In this document: positions 1-6,249 of the stretch, one piece after another | Numbering within the stretch: the first letter of the stretch is position 1 | Layout: each line of letters begins with the position of its first letter | NCBI GenBank assembly: GCA_016211095.1 | Contig: JACQSW010000074.1 | Location: 1 to 11,418, forward strand | DNA length: 11,418 nucleotides | Direction of reading: 5' to 3' | Source: Candidatus Woesearchaeota archaeon | Lineage (GTDB): Archaea; Nanobdellota; Nanobdellia; SCGC-AAA011-G17; GW2011-AR17 | Translations under genes and position numbers: made by a program | The notes under the pieces: model-generated | Told to the model about the DNA's origin: nothing | Database searches by the model: none | What the model saw: the letters and a program-made list of their open reading frames with translations, nothing else

Positions 1-1
1 C

Positions 2-142
2 CGCCCCTTTTGCCCTCATTGCAAGGTTGAATTTTCCAATAAGTTTGGCGAAAAGGTTTATTTTTCTGCTGGGTCTCTTTGCCCTATCTGCAAACCAGTG
101 GAGAAAGTTAGGTTAATCAGCAATAAGGGCAAAAGAAAATAA
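2..142 (+). CDS. C-terminal fragment of a zinc-ribbon protein (cut by window start)
   Basis: The reading frame is open from the window edge and ends with TAA at 140-142, giving 46 visible residues. It contains two CPxC knuckles (CPHC at visible residues 4-7 and CPIC at 27-30) about 20 residues apart, the spacing of a treble-clef or zinc-ribbon metal site. The tail after the second knuckle is basic and ends in KGKRK, which could contact nucleic acid. Most of the protein lies outside the window, so the zinc ribbon could be an accessory domain and the function cannot be named. A T-run follows the stop directly. Confidence 0.6.
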   Translation, partial: RPFCPHCKVEFSNKFGEKVYFSAGSLCPICKPVEKVRLISNKGKRK

Positions 143-149
143 TTTTTTT
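143..149 (+). terminator. T-run terminator after the zinc-ribbon gene
   Basis: Seven T residues start directly after the TAA stop. Archaeal RNA polymerase can terminate at T-runs without a hairpin, so this is a plausible 3' end. No hairpin is needed and none is obvious. Confidence 0.4.
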
Positions 150-178
150 AGGGCAAAGTGAGCGAGAGACTTTCCCTG

Positions 179-187
179 AAAAAAAAA
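179..187 (-). terminator. T-run terminator for the 254-1886 operon
   Basis: Nine A residues on the plus strand give a T9 run on the minus strand, about 67 bases past the stop codon of the 226-residue protein. It fits an archaeal intrinsic terminator for this minus-strand operon. With the opposing T-run at 143-149 it separates two convergent genes. Confidence 0.45.
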
Positions 188-253
188 CACTTGTTTATGA
201 CGGCAAAAAATGAAAAAGTCGGGGGCAAACCGCTGCTTTTGTTTTTGCGCGCG

Positions 254-934
254 TTATGCTACAAAGTCTGTTGAGTGTTCCTCTTTTTCTCCGTCAATTA
301 CTAATTTCCGGATTAATACGCCTTTACGTTGGCCATGAATCCGGGCCATTTCCGGTTCGTTTTTGTATTTTTCAGGTATCATAATCTCCTTTATTATATA
401 CACATGGGATATGGCTGCTTCTTTGAACTCTTTTTTTATATCAAAGGCGAACTCATTGAGTAAAGAAAGGGGGAGTGTTGCTGAGCAAAAATTGTCTTTT
501 AACGCTTTGCCCGGTTTTGGCAGCGACTTGCCTACTTTTAAAGAATAGTTCGGCGAATTTATGTTAAGTAGGAGGTTATGGCTTTTAAATTTTTCATAAA
601 CCTGCCTAAGCTGGGCATTTGAGAATTTTCCTGCGATTTGCCCAATGTAAATTTTCCCTTTTTTCTTAAAACTTTGCAGGTTTGGTATGGGCTCCTTCTG
701 GAAATCATAATTAGCAATTATTTGGCCAGTAACTTCTAACTCTCCTTCAGCATTTTGGGCTATTAAACCAGCAATTTCTGATGCGAACTCGTAAGAGGTT
801 TTTAATTTAAAATTTTTCGGCCCTTTCCTTATGTTTATGTACGCCTTTTCAAATTGGCCCTTACTAAACCTGGAGAATTGCTTATGCACGTCTTCATCCA
901 GCATACCCTCAAATATTTTTTTTATAAACCCCAT
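254..934 (-). CDS. Conserved-looking hypothetical protein, 226 aa
   Basis: I do not recognise this protein. It is soluble and lysine-rich, with no signal peptide or membrane segment. It begins with an amphipathic stretch (MGFIKKIFEGML). The middle alternates hydrophobic and polar residues as in a beta-rich fold (for example KKGKIYIGQIAGKF), and the C-terminus is charged (RIHGQRKGVLIRKLVIDG). The ATG at 934 is supported by the Shine-Dalgarno AAGGTGAC at 941-948, six bases upstream. It is the second gene of an operon: the DegT-like gene ends 13 bases upstream and its TGA stop overlaps the Shine-Dalgarno by one base, so translation is probably coupled. Coding is well supported by length, spacing and ribosome site; function is unknown. 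Confidence 0.8.
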   Translation of the reverse strand: MGFIKKIFEGMLDEDVHKQFSRFSKGQFEKAYINIRKGPKNFKLKTSYEFASEIAGLIAQNAEGELEVTGQIIANYDFQKEPIPNLQSFKKKGKIYIGQIAGKFSNAQLRQVYEKFKSHNLLLNINSPNYSLKVGKSLPKPGKALKDNFCSATLPLSLLNEFAFDIKKEFKEAAISHVYIIKEIMIPEKYKNEPEMARIHGQRKGVLIRKLVIDGEKEEHSTDFVA

Positions 935-940
935 CTTTTT

Positions 941-948
941 GTCACCTT
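941..948 (-). promoter_or_regulatory. Shine-Dalgarno overlapping the upstream stop codon
   Basis: Read on the minus strand this is AAGGTGAC, complementary to the archaeal 16S rRNA 3' end and six bases before the ATG at 934. It shares one base with the TGA stop (950-948) of the DegT-like gene, an arrangement that suggests translational coupling. Confidence 0.65.
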
Positions 949-1886
949 CAGCAAATTTTTTTTAAAAAATCTATCCTTTTCGCTTCAATGGATATTGCAC
1001 GCTCATTGAGCCTAATGTAGTTTGGGCAAAGCACATATTGTAACGAATTTTTTTGGCAATAATCTAAAAGCTGCGGCAAGGTTTGTGCGTCAAACTTAAC
1101 AACAACATTTAACCCCCGTGAATCTGGATGGACTATCTGGAATTTTTTTAAATCCTTTTTAATTGCTTCTGCTTTTTCTAGGATACTTTTTAATCTCTGA
1201 TTATTGAGCTTGGGAATGACCTCTTTAAAAAAAGAAGGGTGCACGCTGATCATAGAAAACACCTCTTTTGCCGCATTAAAATGTTCCGGATTGTTAGACG
1301 ATATAAATCCGCCGTAGCCACTATTAACAGGACTCCATTTTCCGAAACTAGCAACTATTATATCAGAGTATTTGCCGTTGCATAGCTTCCTATCCCCAAC
1401 CGCACCCGAAGCGTCTTCAATCACTAAGCAGTTGTTTGCTTTGCAAATTTTGAATATTTTTTTCAGGGGCTGTTCAGCGAAGTACCCGGCAAAAGATGTA
1501 AAAATTAATGCTGAAGCATTTTTTGATTGCTCTTTTAAATCGTCCAAATCAATTATTCCGTAATGCGTTTTAACTTCTTTCACGGCAAAATTCAAGATTA
1601 GGGGATACCGCTTGAAAGATATCCAACCGCCCTGATCCGGGATGATTAGTTTGGGTTTCGGATTTATTTTCTTGGCGATGAATAATGCGGCAAAAATTGC
1701 GGAGTTGCCCCTCGAAGTTATCCTGACATAGCCATGCCTGCTAAGCTTTTTTAATTTCTTAACTGCCTTCTCCTGATACTCGGCAATCTTATCTTCGCCT
1801 ATAACAGGGCATACTGCCTCTTCCTTCTTTTTGAAAGCAACCTTAAGCCCCAAATTTTTCAAACGGTCAAATACTTGTCTCGGCAT
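948..1886 (-). CDS. DegT/DnrJ/EryC1-like PLP-dependent enzyme (fold type I), short form
   Basis: The 312-residue protein has the landmarks of a fold-type-I aminotransferase of the DegT/DnrJ/EryC1/StrS group. A small glycine loop, SRGNSA (residues 58-63), sits where the PLP phosphate is held. VIEDASGAVG (155-164) supplies Asp158 for the pyridine nitrogen. SFGKWSPVNSGYGGF (180-194) supplies the likely Schiff-base Lys183 followed by the family's glycine-rich turn. Such enzymes usually transaminate nucleotide-linked keto-sugars; this one is clearly shorter than the usual 370-400 residues, so its substrate is uncertain. The ATG at 1886 lies about 27 bases from a TATATA box with no Shine-Dalgarno, which implies a leaderless transcript. 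It is the first gene of an operon with the 226-residue protein. Family assignment is good; substrate is unknown. Confidence 0.75.
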   Translation of the reverse strand: MPRQVFDRLKNLGLKVAFKKKEEAVCPVIGEDKIAEYQEKAVKKLKKLSRHGYVRITSRGNSAIFAALFIAKKINPKPKLIIPDQGGWISFKRYPLILNFAVKEVKTHYGIIDLDDLKEQSKNASALIFTSFAGYFAEQPLKKIFKICKANNCLVIEDASGAVGDRKLCNGKYSDIIVASFGKWSPVNSGYGGFISSNNPEHFNAAKEVFSMISVHPSFFKEVIPKLNNQRLKSILEKAEAIKKDLKKFQIVHPDSRGLNVVVKFDAQTLPQLLDYCQKNSLQYVLCPNYIRLNERAISIEAKRIDFLKKIC

Positions 1887-1909
1887 ACAAACAATAAAAA
1901 AGTTAAGGG

Positions 1910-1918
1910 TATATAAAT
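1910..1918. promoter_or_regulatory. Nearly symmetric TATA box, possibly bidirectional
   Basis: The sequence TATATAAAT is centred about 27 bases before the ATG of the DegT-like gene on the minus strand (ATTTATATA read that way). It is also about 27 bases before an ATG at 1940 on the plus strand. It is confidently the DegT-like gene's promoter; plus-strand use is only a possibility. Confidence 0.6.
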
Positions 1919-2218
1919 TTTGTCAGGGAACTCCCTGCGATGCCTACTTTTATACAAAAAAATGCTAAACCATCCGCAACTGAACAAAAGGCTTAGATGC
2001 GGGGTCCCTTCAGTAGTTCCGAAAGTAATTTTTAAGTAGGAGTTCACCTCTAATATGTTTAGTTGTATCATAAAAAAGAGAACACAACGCCTATTAAAAG
2101 AAAATCAAACTAAACCCTCGCCACCAACCCGCCAAACCCAAACCCCCTCCTGCACAAACTACAACACACTTTCGGAGATATTGTGTTACAACTAAAAAGT
2201 TAGTAAATTTTCGCAAGG

Positions 2219-2226
2219 TTTATAAA
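2219..2226 (+). promoter_or_regulatory. TATA box for the metallopeptidase/NTase module
   Basis: TTTATAAA preceded by AAGG is a strong archaeal TATA box. Transcription should start about 25 bases later, near 2247, leaving a leader of roughly 90 bases before the ATG at 2336. This is long for this window and contains the hairpin at 2253-2281. Confidence 0.6.
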
Positions 2227-2252
2227 CTAAACAAAAATAATTACTAAAAAAT

Positions 2253-2281
2253 AAAGAGGTGAAGGGAAAAAAAGCCTCTTT
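2253..2281 (+). repeat. Leader hairpin masking a Shine-Dalgarno-like GAGGTGA
   Basis: AAAGAGG (2253-2259) and CCTCTTT (2275-2281) are perfect 7-bp inverted arms around a 15-base purine-rich loop. The left arm includes the first four bases of GAGGTGA (2256-2262), a strong Shine-Dalgarno that has no start codon at normal distance. In the transcript the stem would form just after the 5' end and could hide that site. Confidence 0.45.
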
Positions 2282-2335
2282 GAATAATTCTGAGGGGCAA
2301 ACCAAACTTATGGGCTGGATGCCTATACGCAAAGA

Positions 2336-3637
2336 ATGCTAGAAACACTCCTAACAAAAGGGCGAGAGGTCATGGAAGGCGAATTAGGCTTTTCCCCCTG
2401 CAAATCTAAACTAACTATTGCAACGAATGAAGCATTCGAAAAAATTGTTTCCGAAAGAAGCCTGCCAAAAGAAACTATAGGCCTCTTCCTGCCCAGGCGC
2501 CTACAAGCAATTGTAAAAGAAGGAGACCTAAATTCTGCCCTTCCAGTCGCTATCCATGAGTATCTGGGGCACGGCTCATTTTACGAACAAAACAAATTCG
2601 GCAAAATCCTCATCCAACACGAAGCGAAGCTTGAGCAGCTAGAACAATCATTTCTTCAAGATAAAGTTCCAATTGGCAAGCGTTTCAAGTTAAGATTTTC
2701 AATGGAAAAAAGCCAAATAACAAAATCGGATGATGCCTTCCTAATAAACATAAACGTTAACGAGCAATTCGCGCAAGAATACCTCACAATAATACAAAAA
2801 TTGAATGAAGAAATGCAAACAAGATACCATCTCTACGAAGGATTTGCAGTATGGCTTGAAGAGTTCATCCTATCCAAATTAGGCGCAACCCCGCCAACCC
2901 CAAAGACAAACCCTGCCGACAAAAAATTCTACCAGATGCTCAAAGATTACGAATCAAAAACGGGGCCGCTAACACTAGTAACAAAAATTGGCTTCCCAAA
3001 AAATTTAAACGACGAAAAAAAAGTTAAATTAGCAAAAGAAAACATTAAAGATTTCCATAACGTAGAATTTCTTATCGCTTTCGGCTCAGAAAAAGAAGGC
3101 TCCGACCTAAACCTATACGCAATAAAAAAAGAGGGCAACGAAGAGCACTTCTTAGACGAAAACATAGATATCTCGCAAATAAAAATAAAGCAACTAGAAA
3201 TGAAGCTGGGGGAAACGTCAGATTTAGCAAGCGTAGGCATAATAAAAAATGGGCGGCTCATCTACGGCGACAAAAACGAATTTGAAAAAATAAAAAGGCT
3301 AACCGCCAAAATCGGGCCAAAAGCAGTTGAACACAACAAAAAAGAATCAAAAGAGCTATTTGAATACGCCAAAAAGTATTATGAAATGGCGATAAAAGAA
3401 AACACCAAATTCTACCTAAGAATGGCAATAATAGACCTCGCATACGCAATAAGCTACAGCCAATGCGCGGCACTCTACCAAAATGGCTACCCAACACCCT
3501 TAACATACAAAGACCTAACAGGCCTGCCGCAAGGAAAAATCATAAAGGAAATAAGAACAACCGCAAAGAGCAACCCAACACCAACAAAAACAAAAGAACT
3601 CCTGCAAAACTGGGAGAAAAAAATTTATGCTCAATAA
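2336..3637 (+). CDS. HEXXGH metallopeptidase-like / nucleotidyltransferase-like fusion, 433 aa
   Basis: Three regions can be read. Residues 1-210 carry HEYLGHG (74-80), a HEXXGH zinc motif of the spacing known from dipeptidyl peptidase III, followed by YEGFAVWLEE (167-176), which could give the third (Glu) ligand and resembles gluzincin architecture. Residues 240-315 carry FGSEKEGSDLNL (249-260) and IIKNGRLIYGD (302-312), resembling minimal nucleotidyltransferase motifs, but the second acid of the usual DxD is Asn259, so catalysis is doubtful. Residues 330-433 are helical, reminiscent of the tails following such domains, with no HEPN RxxxxH motif. No signal peptide or membrane segment is seen. 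The ATG at 2336 lacks a Shine-Dalgarno, and the frame stays open upstream to 2294, so the N-terminus is uncertain. First gene of a three-gene unit. Coding is secure; domain calls rest on motifs. Confidence 0.7.
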   Translation: MLETLLTKGREVMEGELGFSPCKSKLTIATNEAFEKIVSERSLPKETIGLFLPRRLQAIVKEGDLNSALPVAIHEYLGHGSFYEQNKFGKILIQHEAKLEQLEQSFLQDKVPIGKRFKLRFSMEKSQITKSDDAFLININVNEQFAQEYLTIIQKLNEEMQTRYHLYEGFAVWLEEFILSKLGATPPTPKTNPADKKFYQMLKDYESKTGPLTLVTKIGFPKNLNDEKKVKLAKENIKDFHNVEFLIAFGSEKEGSDLNLYAIKKEGNEEHFLDENIDISQIKIKQLEMKLGETSDLASVGIIKNGRLIYGDKNEFEKIKRLTAKIGPKAVEHNKKESKELFEYAKKYYEMAIKENTKFYLRMAIIDLAYAISYSQCAALYQNGYPTPLTYKDLTGLPQGKIIKEIRTTAKSNPTPTKTKELLQNWEKKIYAQ

Positions 3638-3667
3638 AAAAAAATTTGAGAGGAGAACCAAAAAAAA

Positions 3668-4057
3668 ATGAAAACAAGCTTAGTTGAAGAAGTATTAAAC
3701 GGGTACGCAGTTGAGTTTGGAAGCAGAACATACGGACTCGACACAAGCATAACCCAAATGCTATGCAACCCAGGCAGGCCAAAAGGCATGGACCTACCCC
3801 TATCAAGTTCCGGAATTAGCATAAGCGGACCAAGCCTAAAACTAGAAGTTACAAAAAAAAGCTTTAAAATATTCGATGAAGAAAAAGGCGGAGCACCATT
3901 AGCAAGAATTGATATAGAAGCTCACGATGGTAAACCAGCTAACCACTTACAACACGGATTAAGTGATTATTTTGATCGCCATGGAGATGAAGCTTATGAT
4001 ATAATCGGGGAAGTGTTTAGACTTAAGACAATAATAAAAATGCCATGGGAAAAATGA
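3668..4057 (+). CDS. 129-aa protein of unknown function, possible variable effector
   Basis: The ATG follows AGGAG (3651-3655) by 12 bases, and the gene starts 30 bases after the 433-residue protein ends. The N-terminal part, AVEFGSRTYGLDTS (14-27), resembles the GSR-x-[YW]-G strand-turn of YcgL-type nucleotidyltransferases, but the SDxD acids that should follow are absent. The C-terminal part has ARIDIEAHDG (79-88) and several histidines (H92, H96, H105), vaguely like small nuclease or toxin modules; I do not claim that family. Codons ending in T rise from about 10% (first 80 codons) to about 37% (last 49), as if the 3' part came from elsewhere. It overlaps the next gene by ATGA. Real gene likely; function unknown. 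Confidence 0.65.
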   Translation: MKTSLVEEVLNGYAVEFGSRTYGLDTSITQMLCNPGRPKGMDLPLSSSGISISGPSLKLEVTKKSFKIFDEEKGGAPLARIDIEAHDGKPANHLQHGLSDYFDRHGDEAYDIIGEVFRLKTIIKMPWEK

Positions 4058-4275
4058 AGATAAGAATAGAAGATAAAGAAGGAAAGGTAATCTTTGAGGG
4101 GGATTATGAATATTTAGAAGGCGGACCAGAAGACAAAAAACAACCCTCTTTTTTTATAACAATGCATAGCAAAGACTTTAAGGAATCATATGAAATCTTA
4201 TTTACCTGTGAAAACAAAGAAGAAGTTAAGGAATTGATATTAACCCCTCTTAACAAATGGGTTTCAAAAAGGTAA
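4054..4275 (+). CDS. 73-aa acidic protein overlapping the 129-aa gene, possible partner or immunity protein
   Basis: The start is taken as the ATG at 4054, which overlaps the preceding TGA as ATGA, a standard coupling arrangement. An ATG at 4045 would add only MGK. The protein (16 acidic, 13 basic residues) alternates short strands and turns, such as MKIRIEDKEGKVIFEGDYEY, and ends with a helix-like ENKEEVKELI. No signal or membrane segment is seen and I recognise no family. Its T-ending codon use matches the 3' part of the 129-residue gene, not the 5' part. Tight overlap with a variable-looking gene would suit an antitoxin or immunity protein, but this is inference. A T-run ends the unit. Confidence 0.6.
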   Translation: MKIRIEDKEGKVIFEGDYEYLEGGPEDKKQPSFFITMHSKDFKESYEILFTCENKEEVKELILTPLNKWVSKR

Positions 4276-4298
4276 ATAAATCACATTGATTATAAACC

Positions 4299-4313
4299 TT
4301 TTTATTTTTTTTT
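4299..4313 (+). terminator. T-rich terminator of the 2336-4275 unit
   Basis: TTTTT-A-TTTTTTTTT lies 24 bases past the last stop codon. It fits an archaeal T-run terminator and separates the accessory module from the adenine deaminase gene. Confidence 0.55.
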
Positions 4314-4458
4314 GATTCGATGGGAATTAAACGCGTTAATGAAAGCATATTTTAGTTATACGTTAAAAAAATAAGGGGCATTTTATTTTTCACATCAAAG
4401 TAGAACTATTGTCCTTTGGCGAAAAAGTTAAAAGTAACCTTGAACCTTTTTGGGATGC

Positions 4459-6192
4459 ATGCGTATAGAAAAAAGGAAAAGGTTGCTGGATGCCGCTTTA
4501 TCAAGAATAAAAGCAGACTTGGTATTGAAAAACGGATTTATTCTAAATACCCACACGGACGAGATAATCAAGGGGGACGTTGCGATAAAGGATGGAAGAA
4601 TTGTCGGCTTGTATGAAGACTACGAAGGTGAAAAAAATGTTGATGTTTCTGGAAAGTATGTTTTGCCTGGGTTGATTGATGGGCACATACATATGGAAAG
4701 CAGTATGCTCTCTATTTCTGAATTCTGTAAGGCTGTAGTCCCGCTCGGCACTACTGCGATTGTTGCTGACCCTCATGAATTGGCTAATGTTGGCGGGGTA
4801 AAGGCGATAAAGATGATTATCCAAAATGCAAAGAACCTGCCGTTAGACATATTCTTAAGCGCACCCTCCTGCGTGCCGGCAACAAATCTTGAGACGGGCG
4901 GCGCAGTGATTAACTCAAAAGAAGTTGGGAAACTTTTAGACTTGCCAGAGATAACCTGCTTGGGGGAGATGATGGATTACTTTGGCGTTATCAATAAAGA
5001 TGAAGAAGTTATGAAAAAAATAGAAATGGCCAAATTGAGAAGAAAAAGAATTGACGGCCACTGCCCGGGCTTAAGCGGGAAAGAGTTGTGCGCTTATATT
5101 GCGGCGGGGGTGAATTCGGACCACGAATCGACCGGCGGCGAAGAGGCTTTAGAAAAGCTAAGGAAAGGATTATACCTGATGATTAGGGAGGGGAGCGCAG
5201 CGCATAATTTGAAAAATATTTTGCCATACCTCATGGAAAAAAAGGTTCATCTTGGGAGATGCTTACTTGTTTCTGATGACCGCCATCCAGAAGATTTAAT
5301 AAAAAATGGGCATATCGACTACATCATCAAAAAAGCGGTGCAGTTAGGGCTAAACCCCATCCATGCTGTTAAGATGGCTTCACTTAATCCAGCTAAGCAT
5401 TTCTGCTTGCGGGGTTACGGCTCTTTAGGGATTGGTAGAAGGGCAAATATTATTGTCGTTGATTCTTTGCAAAATTTTCAGGTTGAAATGACCATCCACA
5501 AAGGGAGGATTGTTGCTGAAAAAGGAAAAATGCTGGTAAACATCCCGAAGGGGCGGTATTATCCCCAAATTCTTAACTCAGTTAATTTGAAGAAAAAATT
5601 TGGCGCAAAGGATTTTGAAATTTGTGATGACGGAAGAAAGGTTAAAGTTATTGATTTAGTTGAAAATGAGATTATAACAAAAAAGTTAGTCCTACAATTG
5701 AAGGGGGAGAATGGTTGGTTAAAAAGCGACTTATCCCAAGATGTTTTGAAAATTGCCGTTATTGAAAGGCATAAAGGCAAAAATAATTTTGCCGCTGGAT
5801 TCGTCCGTGGCTTCGGATTAAAGAAAGGCGCTTTTGCCTCTACAGTTGCGCATGACAGCCACAACATAATTGTTGTTGGGGTCGATGAAGGGGACATGGC
5901 TGAAGCAGTCAACAAAGTTGCAGAGATAAAAGGCGGATTTGTGGTTGTAGAAAACAAAAAAGTTTTAGCTTATTTACCGTTAGAAATTGGGGGGCTGATG
6001 TCAACAAAAGATGTTAATTATGTTTGTGAGAATCACCGAATTGTTTTAAAAAACATCGCTGCATTGGGGTGCAAATTAAAATCCCCCCTTATGGCTCTTG
6101 CTTTTTTAGCATTGCCCGTAATCCCAAAAATAAAGATAACTGACAAAGGCATCGTTGAAGACTTCAAAATTGTAAGCCTAAAAGAGGATTAA
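4459..6192 (+). CDS. ade: Adenine deaminase (EC 3.5.4.2)
   Basis: This enzyme hydrolyses adenine to hypoxanthine and ammonia in purine salvage. The 577-residue protein shows the full amidohydrolase layout of the Ade family (numbering from ATG 4459): HIHMES (76-81) metal ligands, VADPHELANVGG (102-113), Glu170 in LGEMMD, DGHCPGL (199-205), SDHEST (220-225) and SDDRHP (272-277). The Ade-specific C-terminal domain follows, with GFVRGFGLKKGAFAST and AHDSHNIIVVG. Length is normal for the family. I prefer ATG 4459 over the TTG at 4450: no Shine-Dalgarno is present for either, and a weak TATA-like GTTAAAAGT (4427-4435) is about 28 bases before the ATG, suggesting a leaderless start. It lies 57 bases before metG, which has its own promoter. 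Identification is secure; the exact start is less so. Confidence 0.93.
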   Translation: MRIEKRKRLLDAALSRIKADLVLKNGFILNTHTDEIIKGDVAIKDGRIVGLYEDYEGEKNVDVSGKYVLPGLIDGHIHMESSMLSISEFCKAVVPLGTTAIVADPHELANVGGVKAIKMIIQNAKNLPLDIFLSAPSCVPATNLETGGAVINSKEVGKLLDLPEITCLGEMMDYFGVINKDEEVMKKIEMAKLRRKRIDGHCPGLSGKELCAYIAAGVNSDHESTGGEEALEKLRKGLYLMIREGSAAHNLKNILPYLMEKKVHLGRCLLVSDDRHPEDLIKNGHIDYIIKKAVQLGLNPIHAVKMASLNPAKHFCLRGYGSLGIGRRANIIVVDSLQNFQVEMTIHKGRIVAEKGKMLVNIPKGRYYPQILNSVNLKKKFGAKDFEICDDGRKVKVIDLVENEIITKKLVLQLKGENGWLKSDLSQDVLKIAVIERHKGKNNFAAGFVRGFGLKKGAFASTVAHDSHNIIVVGVDEGDMAEAVNKVAEIKGGFVVVENKKVLAYLPLEIGGLMSTKDVNYVCENHRIVLKNIAALGCKLKSPLMALAFLALPVIPKIKITDKGIVEDFKIVSLKED

Positions 6193-6215
6193 AAATCTGT
6201 TTTCTTTGCCGAAAG

Positions 6216-6223
6216 TTTATAAA
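6216..6223 (+). promoter_or_regulatory. TATA box of metG
   Basis: TTTATAAA, preceded by GAAAG (a plausible BRE), is centred 30 bases before the ATG at 6250. Expected initiation is about five bases before the ATG, so the transcript would be nearly leaderless; no Shine-Dalgarno is present. Confidence 0.7.
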
Positions 6224-6249
6224 CAAAAAAATTCTACATTTGAAAAGTT

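Larger units (their letters stand above)
1887..2335. other. 449-bp intergenic region with RNA-structure potential, no firm gene
   Basis: No convincing protein gene is seen here. From 1925 to 2046 the sequence can pair with itself: CCTACTT (1943-1949) with AAGTAGG (2034-2040), GAACT near 1928 with AGTTC near 2041, and CCGCA with TGCGG inside. An 18-codon ORF (1940-1996, MPTFIQKNAKPSATEQKA) starts at leaderless distance from the TATA box at 1910-1918. Bases 2091-2170 are about four-fifths A or C, so the minus strand there is G/T-rich with four GGG-or-longer runs (2115-2147). From 2219 on lie the TATA box and leader of the next gene. I found no tRNA T-arm signature. Confidence 0.4.

Noticed and set aside
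1930..1985. C/D-box small RNA (GATG-like C box, CTGA D box near 1980)
   Set aside because: The C box deviates from RTGATGA, no second box pair is visible and no kink-turn context could be confirmed.
1859..2071. 70-codon minus-strand ORF overlapping the DegT-like start
   Set aside because: It runs through the TATA box and the first codons of the DegT-like gene in another frame, has no ribosome site, and its second half does not look like protein.
3258..3806. Minus-strand ORFs of 82-88 codons
   Set aside because: They are shadows of the A/C-rich plus-strand genes, giving hydrophobic Leu/Phe-rich translations with no start signals.
4416..4616. 66-codon plus-strand ORF over the start of adenine deaminase
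   Set aside because: It is an alternative frame of ade; the ade frame carries family motifs from the start and this one has none.
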